DNA of 64,000 nt from Opitutia bacterium (lineage in GTDB: Bacteria > Verrucomicrobiota > Verrucomicrobiia > Opitutales > Opitutaceae), in the NCBI GenBank assembly GCA_947472765.1, contig CANJCM010000006.1, positions 41,557 through 105,556 on the forward strand. Direction: 5' to 3'. The notes beneath the pieces were generated by a model. That model saw nothing but the letters and a program-made list of their open reading frames with translations. It searched no databases and was not told where the DNA came from. A program made the position numbers and the translations under genes. Below are positions 7,093 to 18,826 of this stretch, in pieces. Each line of letters starts with the position of its first letter. Within the stretch, counting starts at the first letter, position 1.

Positions 7093-8859
7093 GTGCGCCT
7101 GTTTCGCTTCCGCCGCTTTGGCACCCGCCTGCTGGCCCTGCTGCTCGGACTGCTGTTCGCGGTGCTGGCGCTGACATACTTCTTCGTGTCCCGCGCCAAC
7201 CTCTCGACGGCGCTCACGCACAGTGAAGCGAACCTCACGGTCGGCGCGGGCATTTTCGACGAAACGATCCGGCAAAGGATCGAGTCCCTCGGCACCAGCG
7301 CCCGCGTGCTCGCCCGGGACTACGCCATCCTGCAGACGCTGTCCGAGGATCGCGCCACGCTGGCCTCGATGCTCGAGACCTACACCAGCCGCGTGCGCGC
7401 CTCGGTCATCGTGTTGCTGGAGCCGGACGGCACGCTCCGCGCGGCCAGTGGCGGCGGGCTGGCCGAGGCGGACATCGCGCCGTTCCGGGCGTTGGTGACG
7501 TCGGCGCGGGACAAGGAGCCGGCCGAGGACAGCGGCTTCGCGTACCTCGGGGGCGCGTTGCACGTGATGGTGGCGGTTCCGATTTACGCGCCCTACCCCG
7601 AAGTCGCCGCCTGGTTCGGACTCGCCTTCCCGATCGACCACGCCTTCGCCCAGAAAATCCGCGACACGACCCACCTCGAGGTCACGCTCATCTCCACCGA
7701 ATCCCCGGGCGCACCCCGCGTCCTGGCCACGACCCTGCCCGACTCGCTGGCCGGCGCCCTCGCCGCGACGATCGGCAGCGGCCAGCAACCGGGCACTGGT
7801 GCCGTGACGACGGTCGAAACGCCGGCCGAACGTTACGTGACCCTCTTCAAGTCCGAACGTCTGCTCGGGTCCCCGCCGATCACGGTCGCACTGCAGCGGC
7901 CGCTCAGCGCCGAGTTGGCGGCCGCGCGGGAACTGGAGCGCAAGATGCTGGCCATCTCGGCGGCGGCGCTGGCTCTCGCAACGTTGATTGCCCTGTGGAT
8001 CGCCCGGGGAGTCAGCCAGCCGGTGCTGCAACTCGCCGCGCACACCCGGCTGGTCGCAGCCGGCGACTACACCACGCGTCTCGAACTCCGCCGGGACGAT
8101 GAACTCGGCCTGCTGGCCCAGTCGTTCAACGCCATGAGCGACGGCCTGGCGGAGCGTGATCGCGTCCGCGATCTGCTCGACAAGAACGTCTCGCCCGAAG
8201 TGGCCACGCAGCTCCTCCGGGACGGCGCGGCACTCGGCGGGGACGAGCGCGATGTCACGATCCTGTTCGCGGATTTGCGCGGCTTCACGAGCATGAGCGA
8301 GAAGCGGGCCCCACGCGACGTGCTCACCCTGCTCAACCGATATCTCGACCGGATGAGCGCGGAGATCGAACGCCAGGGCGGTGTGATCGACAAGTTCATC
8401 GGCGACGAAATCATGGCATTATTCGGCGCGCCGGTCGCGCAGGCGGATGCGGCCAATCGGGCCGTGGCGGCGGCACTCGGCATGCAGCGCGCGCTGGTGG
8501 AGCTGAACCGCGAACTGGCGCTAGAGGTGCAGGCGTCCGCCAGCGGCCCCGAGTCACGTTCGCTCCCCCAGCTCGCCGTCGGCATTGGCGTGAACACGGC
8601 GCGAGTCGTCGCGGGCAACATGGGCTCCCATCGCCGGCTGAACTATTCCGTGATCGGCGACGGCGTGAATGTGGCCGCGCGGCTGCAGTCACTGACGCGC
8701 ACCGCAGAGTTTCGGACGTCGATTATCGTGAGTGCGGCCACGCTCCAGGCGTTCCGACCGGACGCGCCGCTGCCGGCGCCGACCGGCCGGCCGCTGGGAA
8801 CCGTGCCGGTCAAGGGACGAACCGAGGGCGTCGAGATTTTCGCCATCGACTCGGTCTGA
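7093..8859 (+). CDS. Membrane-bound class III adenylate/guanylate cyclase with sensor and HAMP domains
   Basis: 588 aa starting at a GTG 7 nt after the cupredoxin gene. Layout: a first membrane helix (LLALLLGLLFAVLALTYFF), a periplasmic double-Cache-like sensor (about 40-290), a second helix (AISAAALALATLIALWIA), HAMP (about 300-355) and a class III cyclase domain (about 385-580). Catalytic features are in place: metal-binding aspartates in LFADLRGF and FIGDEIMALFG, and NYSVIGDGVNVAARLQ near the transition-state region. It should make a cyclic nucleotide, probably cAMP, in response to a periplasmic signal. Pairing with an exported cupredoxin suggests the signal may involve copper or redox state, which is inference. 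Confidence 0.93.
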   Translation: MRLFRFRRFGTRLLALLLGLLFAVLALTYFFVSRANLSTALTHSEANLTVGAGIFDETIRQRIESLGTSARVLARDYAILQTLSEDRATLASMLETYTSRVRASVIVLLEPDGTLRAASGGGLAEADIAPFRALVTSARDKEPAEDSGFAYLGGALHVMVAVPIYAPYPEVAAWFGLAFPIDHAFAQKIRDTTHLEVTLISTESPGAPRVLATTLPDSLAGALAATIGSGQQPGTGAVTTVETPAERYVTLFKSERLLGSPPITVALQRPLSAELAAARELERKMLAISAAALALATLIALWIARGVSQPVLQLAAHTRLVAAGDYTTRLELRRDDELGLLAQSFNAMSDGLAERDRVRDLLDKNVSPEVATQLLRDGAALGGDERDVTILFADLRGFTSMSEKRAPRDVLTLLNRYLDRMSAEIERQGGVIDKFIGDEIMALFGAPVAQADAANRAVAAALGMQRALVELNRELALEVQASASGPESRSLPQLAVGIGVNTARVVAGNMGSHRRLNYSVIGDGVNVAARLQSLTRTAEFRTSIIVSAATLQAFRPDAPLPAPTGRPLGTVPVKGRTEGVEIFAIDSV

Positions 8860-8880
8860 GAAACACGCCGCACCCCTTCC

Positions 8881-8983
8881 GTCATTCTGAGCGCAGCGAA
8901 GATACCGAGCGCAGCGACAGGCTTGGTCATCCACGCGTGAGCCTCCCTCGAGACCATGGATTCTTCGCTGCGCTCAGAATGAC
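8881..8983. repeat. Perfect 22-bp inverted repeat
   Basis: The 22 bases from 8881 (starting GTCATTCTGAGCGCAGCG) return exactly as the reverse complement at 8962-8983, with a 59-nt loop. It lies between the convergent cyclase and esterase genes and could work as a bidirectional hairpin terminator. No CTAC/GTAG foot or T-run is present. Confidence 0.85.
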
Positions 8984-9055
8984 ATGAGAGGGTGTTTTTC
9001 GACTTATCACCCAGTCGCTTACGCCCGCGGCCACGGCCAAGGCATCTCGCTCGGA

Positions 9056-11406
<2,351 letters not shown>

Positions 11407-11477
11407 GGGGAGGGGGTAGACCGTGCGAGAACGAGCGACATCATTCGAGCCGATTCGCGGCATCGAGCCCAAGGCCG

Positions 11478-11602
11478 TTTAACCACGAAGACACGAAGGC
11501 ACAGAAGTTCGGAGGCTTGGACAGGATGACAGGATGGGCAGGATTTGGGCCCGGGGGTTCGAGCCAAAGCCTTCTTCGTGTCTCTGCGCCTTCGTGGTTA
11601 AA
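11478..11602. repeat. Inverted pair of CACGAAG short-period arms enclosing a CAGGAT arm
   Basis: Arm 1 (11478-11507) starts TTTAACCACGAAGACACGAA; arm 2 (11571-11602) is its inverted counterpart ending CCTTCGTGGTTAAA. Between them, at 11517-11546, lies GGACAGGATGACAGGATGGG followed by CAGGAT, a member of a second family. The arms match those around the GxxExxY gene, but no ORF is enclosed here. Confidence 0.88.
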
Positions 11603-11619
11603 TCCGAATCGAATCGGAC

Positions 11620-12639
11620 TCAGCCGCCAATGGCACCCTGCGTGTTCACGAACAGCGAATAGACCGACGTGCTGCTGGCCATGAAGAGCCGGTTTCGGTT
11701 GGCGCCGCCGAAGCAGAGATTTGCGCAGCGCTCCGGCAAATCGATCCGGCCGATCCGGGTGCCCGCCGGATTGAAGATCACGACGCCATCGAGTCCGTCG
11801 GCGCCCATGCCCCAGCCACACCAGAGGTTGCCGTTGACGTCGACGCGCATGCCATCCGGCGTGCCGTCGGGTTCCGCCGTGGTGAAGGGACGCGGTGCGG
11901 AGAGAGCGGTGCCGTTGTTCGTGACGTCGTACACGCGAATCGCGCGGGGCGTCACGCCGGCCTCGATGACATAAAGCTTCGACTCGTCCGGCGAGAATGC
12001 GAGCCCGTTGGGCCGGTTCACGTCGCCGGCGACGACGGTGAGTTTTCCATTCGCCGGATCGAGGCGGTAGACGTTCGTCGGCAACTCCGACTTCGCGACC
12101 TTGCCCTCGTAGTTACCGAGGAGGCCAAACGGCGGATCGGTGAACCAGATCGAGCCATCGGATTTGCACACGATGTCGTTCGGCGAATTGAGCGGTTTGC
12201 CGTCGAACTTGTCGGCGAGCACGGTGAGAGAACCATCGTACTCGGTGCGGACGACGCGCCGGCCGAGGTGTTCGCAAGTCAGCAGCCGGCCCTGGCGATC
12301 GCGCGTGTTGCCGTTGGCGTAATTAGCCGGCTCGCGAAACACGCTCACCTCGCCCGTCTGCTCCTCCCACTTCATGATCCGGTTGTTCGGGATGTCGCTC
12401 CAAAGGAGAAAGCGTCCGTCACCGAACCACACCGGACCCTCGGCCCAGCGCAGGCCGGAGGCGATGCGCTCCACTTTCGACTGCACGATGCGGTACGGCG
12501 TGAAACTCGGATCGAGGATTTTGATCGCGGGATCCGGGTAACGCTGGCTCGGCTCCCAGGCTCCAAGAATTCGTGGCACCGCGGTGACCGCGGCCAGCGC
12601 GCTTCCAGCCTGAAGAAATTGTCGGCGATTCATGCTCAT
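11620..12639 (-). CDS. SMP-30/gluconolactonase-family protein, Tat-exported
   Basis: 339 aa. The start MSMNRRQFLQAGSALAAVTA carries a twin-arginine signal (NRRQFLQ). The mature part reads as a six-bladed SMP-30/gluconolactonase/LRE propeller: LRWAEGPVWFGDGRFLLWSD early, LNSPNDIVCKSDGSIWFTDP in the middle and RPNGLAFSPDESKLYV later, supplying the usual metal-ligand Glu, Asn and Asp. The likely reaction is hydrolysis of a sugar lactone in the periplasm. It begins 10 nt after the stop of the lactonase upstream (12650), so the two form an operon that may open lactones produced by sugar oxidation. Confidence 0.92.
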   Translation of the reverse strand: MSMNRRQFLQAGSALAAVTAVPRILGAWEPSQRYPDPAIKILDPSFTPYRIVQSKVERIASGLRWAEGPVWFGDGRFLLWSDIPNNRIMKWEEQTGEVSVFREPANYANGNTRDRQGRLLTCEHLGRRVVRTEYDGSLTVLADKFDGKPLNSPNDIVCKSDGSIWFTDPPFGLLGNYEGKVAKSELPTNVYRLDPANGKLTVVAGDVNRPNGLAFSPDESKLYVIEAGVTPRAIRVYDVTNNGTALSAPRPFTTAEPDGTPDGMRVDVNGNLWCGWGMGADGLDGVVIFNPAGTRIGRIDLPERCANLCFGGANRNRLFMASSTSVYSLFVNTQGAIGG

Positions 12640-12649
12640 GGGGTAAATT

Positions 12650-13822
12650 TTAGCGCGCCGCGACCGGCACGAAGACCACGCAGATCGGAACCGGCGTCGG
12701 GATGAGCGCGCCGGTGACTTTCAGGAGGCCGGTCTTCGCATCCACCGCGCTCACCTGCATCGTGTTTGAGTCCTGGCTTTCGGAGATGACGTGGGTGCCG
12801 GCAGGGGTGAAGTCGAAGTGCCGCGGTGTCTTGCCGCCGGTGGAATGATGGCCCATCGCCTGCAGCGTGCCGCGAGTCGGATCGACCGAGAAAATCGCGA
12901 GGCTGTCGTGGCCGCGATTCGACGCGTAAAGAAACGCACCGGAAGGATGCACGTGGATTTCGGCGCACGTGCTCCGGCCGGTGAAGCCCGCCGGCAGCGT
13001 GGAGATCGTCTGCAGTTCGCGCAGCTTCGGGCTGCCCGGCTCGGTGGCGAACGCGGTCACGGTCGAGTTCAGCTCGTTGACGACGTAGGCGAATTTGCCA
13101 TCGCGGCCGAAGGCGAGGTGCCGCGGCCCGGCACCCGGCGCGAGCGGCGTCGATCCGGCGGCGGTCAGCTTGCCGGTGTTGGCATCGAGGCGATAGGCCA
13201 GCACCTGATCGATGCCGAGGTCGCACACATAGACGAAGCGACCAGTGGGATCGAAATTGATGGCGTGGGCATGCGGCCCCTGCTGCCGCTGCGGATGCAC
13301 GCTCTTCCCCTCGTGCTGCACGAAGGAGGTCATGTCGCCGAGATGGCCGTCCGCCTCGACGCGAAACACGGCCACGCTGCCGCTGCTGTAATTGGCAACG
13401 ACGAGGTGCCGGCCAGCCGGGTCGAGGGCGAGATGGCAGGGGTCGGTGCCGTTGGTGGCCTTCTGGTTCAGGAAAGTGAGCCGGCCGGTGGCGGCCTCGA
13501 TCGAAAAGGCACTGACCGCGCCGCTCGGCCGGCCCTCGAAGTCGCTCGTCTCGTTGACCGCGAAAAGCACGCGGCGCTTCGGATCGACCGCGAGAAATGA
13601 CGGGTTGGGCGTGGCCGCGGCCAGACCAACGGAGACAAAGGTCGGACCGCCTGGTCCCTCCTGCACGCGGAACTGGTAGATCCCCTTGCTCTCGCCGGTC
13701 GTGTAGGTGCCGACATAGGCAAAGTGTTCGGGCAAATTCTTGGCGGGCTGGGCGGAGGCAGCGGTTTCAGGCATGGCCAGGGCGGTGCAAAGCAGGGCAA
13801 ACGACGTCAGGGACAAACGCAT
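12650..13822 (-). CDS. Exported lactonase-family (7-bladed beta-propeller) protein
   Basis: 390 aa from the ATG at 13822, where a signal peptide starts (MRLSLTSFALLCTALAMPET); the open frame reaches much further upstream through a repeat element and is not credible there. The body matches the 6-phosphogluconolactonase/YbhE propeller family: FAYVGTYTTGESKGIYQF at the start, LALDPAGRHLVVANYSSGSV, PHAHAINFDPTGRFVYVCDL and GPRHLAFGRDGKFAYVVNEL. Exported members of this family are common in these phyla and probably act on non-phosphorylated lactones. The SMP-30 gene follows 10 nt downstream. Confidence 0.92.
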   Translation of the reverse strand: MRLSLTSFALLCTALAMPETAASAQPAKNLPEHFAYVGTYTTGESKGIYQFRVQEGPGGPTFVSVGLAAATPNPSFLAVDPKRRVLFAVNETSDFEGRPSGAVSAFSIEAATGRLTFLNQKATNGTDPCHLALDPAGRHLVVANYSSGSVAVFRVEADGHLGDMTSFVQHEGKSVHPQRQQGPHAHAINFDPTGRFVYVCDLGIDQVLAYRLDANTGKLTAAGSTPLAPGAGPRHLAFGRDGKFAYVVNELNSTVTAFATEPGSPKLRELQTISTLPAGFTGRSTCAEIHVHPSGAFLYASNRGHDSLAIFSVDPTRGTLQAMGHHSTGGKTPRHFDFTPAGTHVISESQDSNTMQVSAVDAKTGLLKVTGALIPTPVPICVVFVPVAAR

Positions 13823-13962
13823 GGGGTGGCGGAGGGACAGGAACGGAACGAGGCGCAAAACGCTGCCGTTCCAGTCCAGCCGCGGCAAGCGGCAAGCGGG
13901 TCCTGTTGGCTCACGCGATGGAACGGCTGGCGCCCAAGCGACCCTTCCCGCGCTGCGCGCCA

Positions 13963-14150
13963 CCCCGCTCGAGAGGGAACGATGCAGTGGAACGAAATCG
14001 GCGGGTGTGGGCACCCGCCCTCCATCGTAGGCAGATCATTCAGACTGCCGTTCGCTCTCCTCTCAAAGAGCAATCCATGGAGGGACGGTGCCCCCACCGT
14101 CCAAGGCTTCTTATCCTGCGACGGAACATCCACTGATCGCTGTAGGGCCC
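13963..14150. repeat. 188-nt double-hairpin repeat element, copy B
   Basis: Same architecture as 6036-6223. Hairpin 1 is GGCGGGTG/CACCCGCC (14000-14019), hairpin 2 GGACGGTG/CACCGTCC (14083-14102), both with 4-nt loops, and GATGCAGTGG and TGTAGGGCC are again 160 nt apart. The sequence between the hairpins differs more than the hairpins do. It lies in the gene-free stretch 13823-14357. Confidence 0.8.
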
Positions 14151-14230
14151 GGGATTCCCTCCGTTTGGCCGCGAGCCTGCCGTTCGCTTAAAATAAAGGC
14201 TCTGAGCTAGTCGACGGGCGCCGGCCCTAC
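14142..14230. repeat. REP-like GTAG...CTAC pair
   Basis: GTAGGGCCCGGG at 14142 faces GGGCGCCGGCCCTAC ending at 14230. It starts within the end of the 188-nt element, the same relative placement as at 6212, so the two elements may be one composite repeat. Confidence 0.6.
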
Positions 14231-14269
14231 ACTCATGGGTGAACTTTCAACTCGACCTAATGCTGCCAT

Positions 14270-14295
14270 GGACGGTGAGGACACCGTCCCTCCAT
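14270..14295. repeat. Solo 8-4-8 hairpin with CTCCAT tail
   Basis: GGACGGTG, loop AGGA, CACCGTCC, then CTCCAT. It is a single copy of the hairpin found twice in each 188-nt element, with the stem kept and the loop changed. Confidence 0.7.
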
Positions 14296-14300
14296 CCCCC

Positions 14301-14354
14301 AAAAAAAAGGGCGGCCCGAAGGCCGCCCAGTTAGGGATTCCGCACCGCGGAATC
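14301..14354 (-). terminator. Rho-independent terminator of the DUF1552/DUF1592 operon, with a preceding hairpin
   Basis: On the minus strand, right after the DUF1552 stop, GGGATTCCGC pairs with GCGGAATCCC. A second hairpin follows, GGGCGGCC, loop TTCG, GGCCGCCC, then eight T residues (A-run at 14301-14308 on the plus strand). The second is a textbook terminator with an ultra-stable TTCG loop. Confidence 0.93.
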
Positions 14355-14357
14355 CCC

Positions 14358-15707
14358 TTAGGTCATCTCGAGGCCGCGCATCGTGCCGGTCGAGGAGGCG
14401 AACTTGTCCTCGTTGAGGCCCATGCGCTGCAGCATCGAGACGAAGAGATTCGGCAGCGGATAATTGCGGTCGCGATCGAAGGCCAGGTGCTGGCCGTGCT
14501 TGAAGCCGCCGCCGGCGAACAGCACGGGCATGTTGGTCGAGACGTGCGCGTTGGCGTCACCGAAGTTCGAACCGTAAACGATCATCGTCCGATCGAGGAG
14601 CGTGTCCTCCTGCTCGCGCACGGCCTTCAGGTCGGTGAACAATTTCGCGAGGAGTTTCATGTGCCATTCGTCGAGCGTCTTGAGCTGGACGAGCTTGTCG
14701 GGCGCCTGGCCGTGGTGGGAGAGGTTGTGATAACCATCCTGAATCGTCGCATCGGGCAGGCCCTCGATCGCCGGCGTGTTGACGCTATCCAGCATGAGCG
14801 TCATCGCACGGGTCGAGTCACTCTGGAACGCGAGGCGCACGAGGTCGTACATGCACTTCACCTTTTCCATGTACGCCGCCGGACTGGCGGGATCGACCGG
14901 GACCTTCGCGTCGACGACGGGCTTCGGTTTCTTTTCCCAGCCCTGCGAGGCCTTCAACCGGCCCTCGAGATCGCGCACGCTGGTGAAATATTGGTCGAGG
15001 CGTTCGCGGTCCTGGGTCCCGAGTCCGCGCTCAAGCTGCTTCGCCTCTTCCGCCACGCTGTCGAGAATGCTGCGGCCGGTATCGAGCTTCAGAATCTGGG
15101 CTTCAATCTCCGCCGGGGAGCCCTGGACGAAGAGTTGTTTGAAGACCTCGGAGGCCTTGTCTTCGGGCGGAATCGCCACGCCGCTGCCAGTGCAGGAGAG
15201 ACTGCGGACGCGGGTGTTGACCGAGAGGGCGATGGCCGGGAAACGCGTGAGGATGCCGATGCGTTCGCCGATGAACTGGTCGAGCGAGATCGTGTTGCGG
15301 AACGAGGCGCTGCCGGGATGCGGCGCGGCGGTGACGAAACACACGTCAGCCGGATGGCCGCCGTCGACGTTCGGATGCGAGACGCCGCTGAAGACGGTGA
15401 AGTCGTTGCGGTGCTCCTTCAGCAACTCCAGGTACGGTGACAGGGTGTAATCGCGGCCGGCATTCGTCGGGAAGAAATTCCGGTAGAGCAGGCCGAGGTT
15501 GTTACAGACCGCGAACATCCGGCGCGGCTTGGCGCCGGGGGCGAGCGGCGACTTCGCCTCCTGCGCCCGGGCGAACGCCGGCAGCATCGTATCGAGAAAC
15601 GGCAGCGCCAGCACCACGCCGGAACCCCGCAGGAAGTGCCGCCGCGACAGCGGACGACGGGTGGAAATGAAGGGGGCGACCGAAGGCGTGGGAGTTTTCA
15701 TTTTCAT
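14358..15707 (-). CDS. DUF1552 family protein, Tat-exported (copy 1)
   Basis: 449 aa. The N-terminus has a twin-arginine signal ([19 protein letters not shown], residues 21-39) ending near FARA. The rest matches the DUF1552 family of planctomycetes and verrucomicrobia: [77 protein letters not shown] and the ending GTMRGLEMT. The fold resembles alkaline-phosphatase/sulfatase-like (DUF1501-type) proteins, but the reaction is unknown. It lies 39 nt downstream of a DUF1592 gene, the standard pairing in these phyla, and its 3' end is followed by a strong terminator. Co-export with a cytochrome-like partner suggests joint work on one substrate. Confidence 0.93.
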   Translation of the reverse strand: MKMKTPTPSVAPFISTRRPLSRRHFLRGSGVVLALPFLDTMLPAFARAQEAKSPLAPGAKPRRMFAVCNNLGLLYRNFFPTNAGRDYTLSPYLELLKEHRNDFTVFSGVSHPNVDGGHPADVCFVTAAPHPGSASFRNTISLDQFIGERIGILTRFPAIALSVNTRVRSLSCTGSGVAIPPEDKASEVFKQLFVQGSPAEIEAQILKLDTGRSILDSVAEEAKQLERGLGTQDRERLDQYFTSVRDLEGRLKASQGWEKKPKPVVDAKVPVDPASPAAYMEKVKCMYDLVRLAFQSDSTRAMTLMLDSVNTPAIEGLPDATIQDGYHNLSHHGQAPDKLVQLKTLDEWHMKLLAKLFTDLKAVREQEDTLLDRTMIVYGSNFGDANAHVSTNMPVLFAGGGFKHGQHLAFDRDRNYPLPNLFVSMLQRMGLNEDKFASSTGTMRGLEMT

Positions 15708-15746
15708 GGAGGAGCGCGGGAGACGGACGATTAAAAGGGTCGGGGT

Positions 15747-18620
15747 TTACTTGTTCAGGAACAGATCGCTCTGGATGATCTGATCCACGATGCTGCGCAC
15801 GCCGTACTGGCTGGATTTCGTGGCCGCGAGAATCTGATCGATTGTCGCGCGGTCGCTGAAACGCACCGGGGCGCCGGTGGCGAAAACGGAAAGCTGACGC
15901 ACGAGGTTGCGCGCGATTTGCGCCTCCTGCGTGAGCACCAGCTTCTTGAAATCGCGGACATCCTTGAAGGCCCGGCCATCGGCCAGCTGGCCGCTCGGGT
16001 CGACCGGCAGCGCGTAGTGAAACGCGAACGGCCAGCCGTTCTTGCCGAAGCCGATTTCAGGGGCGACGTCGTTGGCCGCGGCGCGGTAGCGGTCGCGGTA
16101 GCCGCCAAGCACGTCAAAGCTCTCGAGCGCGAAGCCCGGGGGATCGATCTTCCGGTGACACATCGCACAGCTCTCGTCAGCGCGATGCTTGTCGAGTTGC
16201 TGACGAATCGTGACCGCACCGCGGATGTCCGGCTCGACCGCCGGTACGGCGGCGGGCGGCAGGGGAAGGTCCTGTCCAAGGATGCGCTCCATGATCCATT
16301 TGCCGCGCATGACCGGCGACGTGGTCGTGCCGTTGGCGGTGACCTTCAGCACGCTCGCCTGCGTCATCAGGCCGCCACGCACGCTGCCGGCCGGCAGGGT
16401 CACGCGGCGCATCGCGATGCCCTCGACGCCCGGAATCTGGTAGTGAGCCGCGAGACGGTCGTTGAGATACGTGAAGTCGGAATCGACGACGTTCCGGGCC
16501 GGGAGATTCTTATCCAGCATCTCGCCGAAATAGAGCCGCGTCTCAGCCCAGGCGGATTCGGTCAGCGCATCGTCGAGATAGTAATCGTTGTAGAGCGTCG
16601 TGGACGGCGTCGTGTCCTCCATCTTCCGAATCTCGATCCAGTAATCGAGGAACGCCTCGACGAACCGGCGCGACTTCGGGTCGGACAGCATCCGGCTCGC
16701 CTCGGCCTGAAGCACGCCGGGCTTCGTGAGTTCGCCGCGATCGGCGCGGGCGCGGAGGGCGGTGTCAGGTTCCGAATTCCAGAGGAAGAGCGCGAGGCGG
16801 GTGGCGAGCGCGTGATTGTCGAGCCGGCCGGGGGCCTCATCGACGAAGACGTATTGTGGAGAGGCGAGCACCGCGGTGTAGCCCGACAGCATCGAGCCGG
16901 CGAAGCCGAGGCCGGCATCCATCCGCTTTTTGATCACGCCGAGAAAATTCTGCACCGTGCGCTCTTCCGGCGCCCGGCGATACGCCCGCTGCATGAACGC
17001 GCGGAGCAACCGCTCGGCATCCTTGGCGGGATCATTGGAAACAACTTCGACGAGGGTGGGCTTGAGCGAAGAGACTTCGCCCGAACCGCGTCCGCCCGGA
17101 CCGCCGCGACCGCGACGGCCACCTGCCGCGGTGGCGACGAGTTCGAGGGCAACGCCGGCGGTGCCCGACTCCACCCGCTTCATGGGCAGGTCGCCGAACA
17201 GCAATTTGTAGCCGGCCGTGGTGGATTCGTCGTAAAGCGGTCCCTCGACTTCCATCCAGCGAAAGGCGACACCGGGCATGCCGTCGCGCTGGGCGAGCGG
17301 GTTGGTGTAGCCGCCTTGCGCGGAAATCAGCGTCGAGTTGATCGTCGGACGCGAGCGGTAGAACCGGACGGCGTCGGTCACGATGTACTCGTTGGCCGTC
17401 AGCCACACCGGCGGGAGTTCCCGCACGGTCGGTTCCGGGGTGAGATCGAATTCGCCGAGTCGCCGGTTGATCGTGCCGCCCTTGGAGTAAATCGTGATGG
17501 GCTCGTTGCGGCGGCCGGGCGTGACGTCGTCGAAGTTCGGCGTGTACCACTGCGGCACGCCGTTGATCATGCCGTTGTTCGGCACGCCATAAGTATAGCG
17601 CCAGTAGCCGTAGCCACCGACCCAGAGCGTATAGCCGCTGAAGCGCATCCGATACTTACCCGCGACCGGCGCGTGGAAGGTGCTCCAGTTCGAACCGAAG
17701 CCGGTGATGTAGTTACTCGAAACCCAGCCGACCGCCTCCTGTTCGCGGGTGGCGGGATCCGCCTCGCCCACGGTTGCCGGGGCGCGCGAGGCCCACACGT
17801 CCGGCTGCGCCTTGGTGCCGAGCACGGGGAAGGTATTGCGGTCCGGGGTCACGTTGCCGCGCTGCCGGCCCATCCAGCGGGCGATCGCACCATCCTCGCG
17901 GGCATAATAACGCTTCGTGGTCGTCTCCGGCTGGACAAACTTAACCGTCATCGCCTGCCGCATGGCGTAGTCCGCCGCGCTCATGTACCGCATCATGTGC
18001 ACGTACGAGACATCGAGGGCATTACTGACCTTGTTGAAGCGGTAGGCTTCGCCGTCCTCGGGCAACTGGTCCTTGATCTGGAGCCACGGTGCCTGGAGCA
18101 AGTCACGCAGGGCGTACTCGTATTCGCCGCGGTTCAACCGACGGCGCGTCGCGCGACCGGTGCTGGCAATCTGCTCGCGCTCGGTGGTGATGAGCGTCGT
18201 GGAGAGGCCCTTGACGAAGCCGTTCAGCTCACCGGCGACCGGACGCTTTTTTTCCTTCGGCGGCATCTCGCCCGCCTGGATGCGGTCGTGAATCTTCACC
18301 CACGTCAGAAAATTCGCCGAGTCCTTGGGATTGAACTGGAGGCTCGTGAGGTCTAGGCCGCCCTCCTTGTCGACGTCGTTGTGACAGCTCGAGCAATAGC
18401 GATCGGTGAACCCCTGGGCTTCCGCTTCGCTGAAGCCCTGCGCGGCCCAAGCCGCCGCCGGGGCAACGAAGGCTCCCGCGAGCGCCACGTACGTCAACAG
18501 GGACCGCCACCTGAGTTCAGGCACACGCGCCAGCGGACGAGCTTGGACGGAAGACAAAGCGAGGGGAGCACGCATGGGTATCGGGGGTGGAGTCGCGAAA
18601 TTTTTAAAGGCCGCCCGCAC
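15747..18620 (-). CDS. DUF1592/DUF1587/DUF1588/DUF1585 exported cytochrome-like protein (copy A)
   Basis: 957 aa if started at 18620; the ATG at 18575 (MRAPLALSSVQARPL) is also plausible, and the export helix is YVALAGAFVAPAAAWAA. In order: a planctomycete-type cytochrome domain with heme motif CSSCH (near 77), DUF1587 (RRRLNRGEYEYALRDLL), a middle beta-rich region, DUF1595 (RRAPEERTVQNFLG), DUF1592 ([20 protein letters not shown]), DUF1588 with a second CxxCH (CAMCH, near 820) and DUF1585. A Gly/Arg linker (GGRRGRGGPGGRGSG) separates the middle region from DUF1595. A role in periplasmic redox or polymer breakdown is often proposed, none is proven. It forms an operon with the DUF1552 gene. 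Confidence 0.93.
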   Translation of the reverse strand: MRAAFKNFATPPPIPMRAPLALSSVQARPLARVPELRWRSLLTYVALAGAFVAPAAAWAAQGFSEAEAQGFTDRYCSSCHNDVDKEGGLDLTSLQFNPKDSANFLTWVKIHDRIQAGEMPPKEKKRPVAGELNGFVKGLSTTLITTEREQIASTGRATRRRLNRGEYEYALRDLLQAPWLQIKDQLPEDGEAYRFNKVSNALDVSYVHMMRYMSAADYAMRQAMTVKFVQPETTTKRYYAREDGAIARWMGRQRGNVTPDRNTFPVLGTKAQPDVWASRAPATVGEADPATREQEAVGWVSSNYITGFGSNWSTFHAPVAGKYRMRFSGYTLWVGGYGYWRYTYGVPNNGMINGVPQWYTPNFDDVTPGRRNEPITIYSKGGTINRRLGEFDLTPEPTVRELPPVWLTANEYIVTDAVRFYRSRPTINSTLISAQGGYTNPLAQRDGMPGVAFRWMEVEGPLYDESTTAGYKLLFGDLPMKRVESGTAGVALELVATAAGGRRGRGGPGGRGSGEVSSLKPTLVEVVSNDPAKDAERLLRAFMQRAYRRAPEERTVQNFLGVIKKRMDAGLGFAGSMLSGYTAVLASPQYVFVDEAPGRLDNHALATRLALFLWNSEPDTALRARADRGELTKPGVLQAEASRMLSDPKSRRFVEAFLDYWIEIRKMEDTTPSTTLYNDYYLDDALTESAWAETRLYFGEMLDKNLPARNVVDSDFTYLNDRLAAHYQIPGVEGIAMRRVTLPAGSVRGGLMTQASVLKVTANGTTTSPVMRGKWIMERILGQDLPLPPAAVPAVEPDIRGAVTIRQQLDKHRADESCAMCHRKIDPPGFALESFDVLGGYRDRYRAAANDVAPEIGFGKNGWPFAFHYALPVDPSGQLADGRAFKDVRDFKKLVLTQEAQIARNLVRQLSVFATGAPVRFSDRATIDQILAATKSSQYGVRSIVDQIIQSDLFLNK

Positions 18621-18826
18621 GCACGGTCGAGACTATGATCGCACCCGCGGGGAGGTCGTCGCGGGCCATCCGTACCCTGCGCTCCGACAGGAATCATGCA
18701 AGCCGTTCGTCGGCCTTTTACAACCGGGCAAGGTACCCTCGACCGGGCAGGGAATTCCCCCAAGCGCCGGGGTATTCCTGGAAAGTATTTTTTGCCTGCC
18801 ACCGGCCGAACCCTTTGGCTGCGGCC

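Noticed and set aside
12650..14014. Lactonase starting at 14014
   Set aside because: The extra 64 residues would be translated from the 188-nt repeat element and lack a leader; the signal peptide begins at the ATG at 13822.
15918..18356. 812-aa open frame on the plus strand
   Set aside because: Antisense shadow of DUF1592 copy A; composition is Arg/His/Gly-rich without a recognisable fold.
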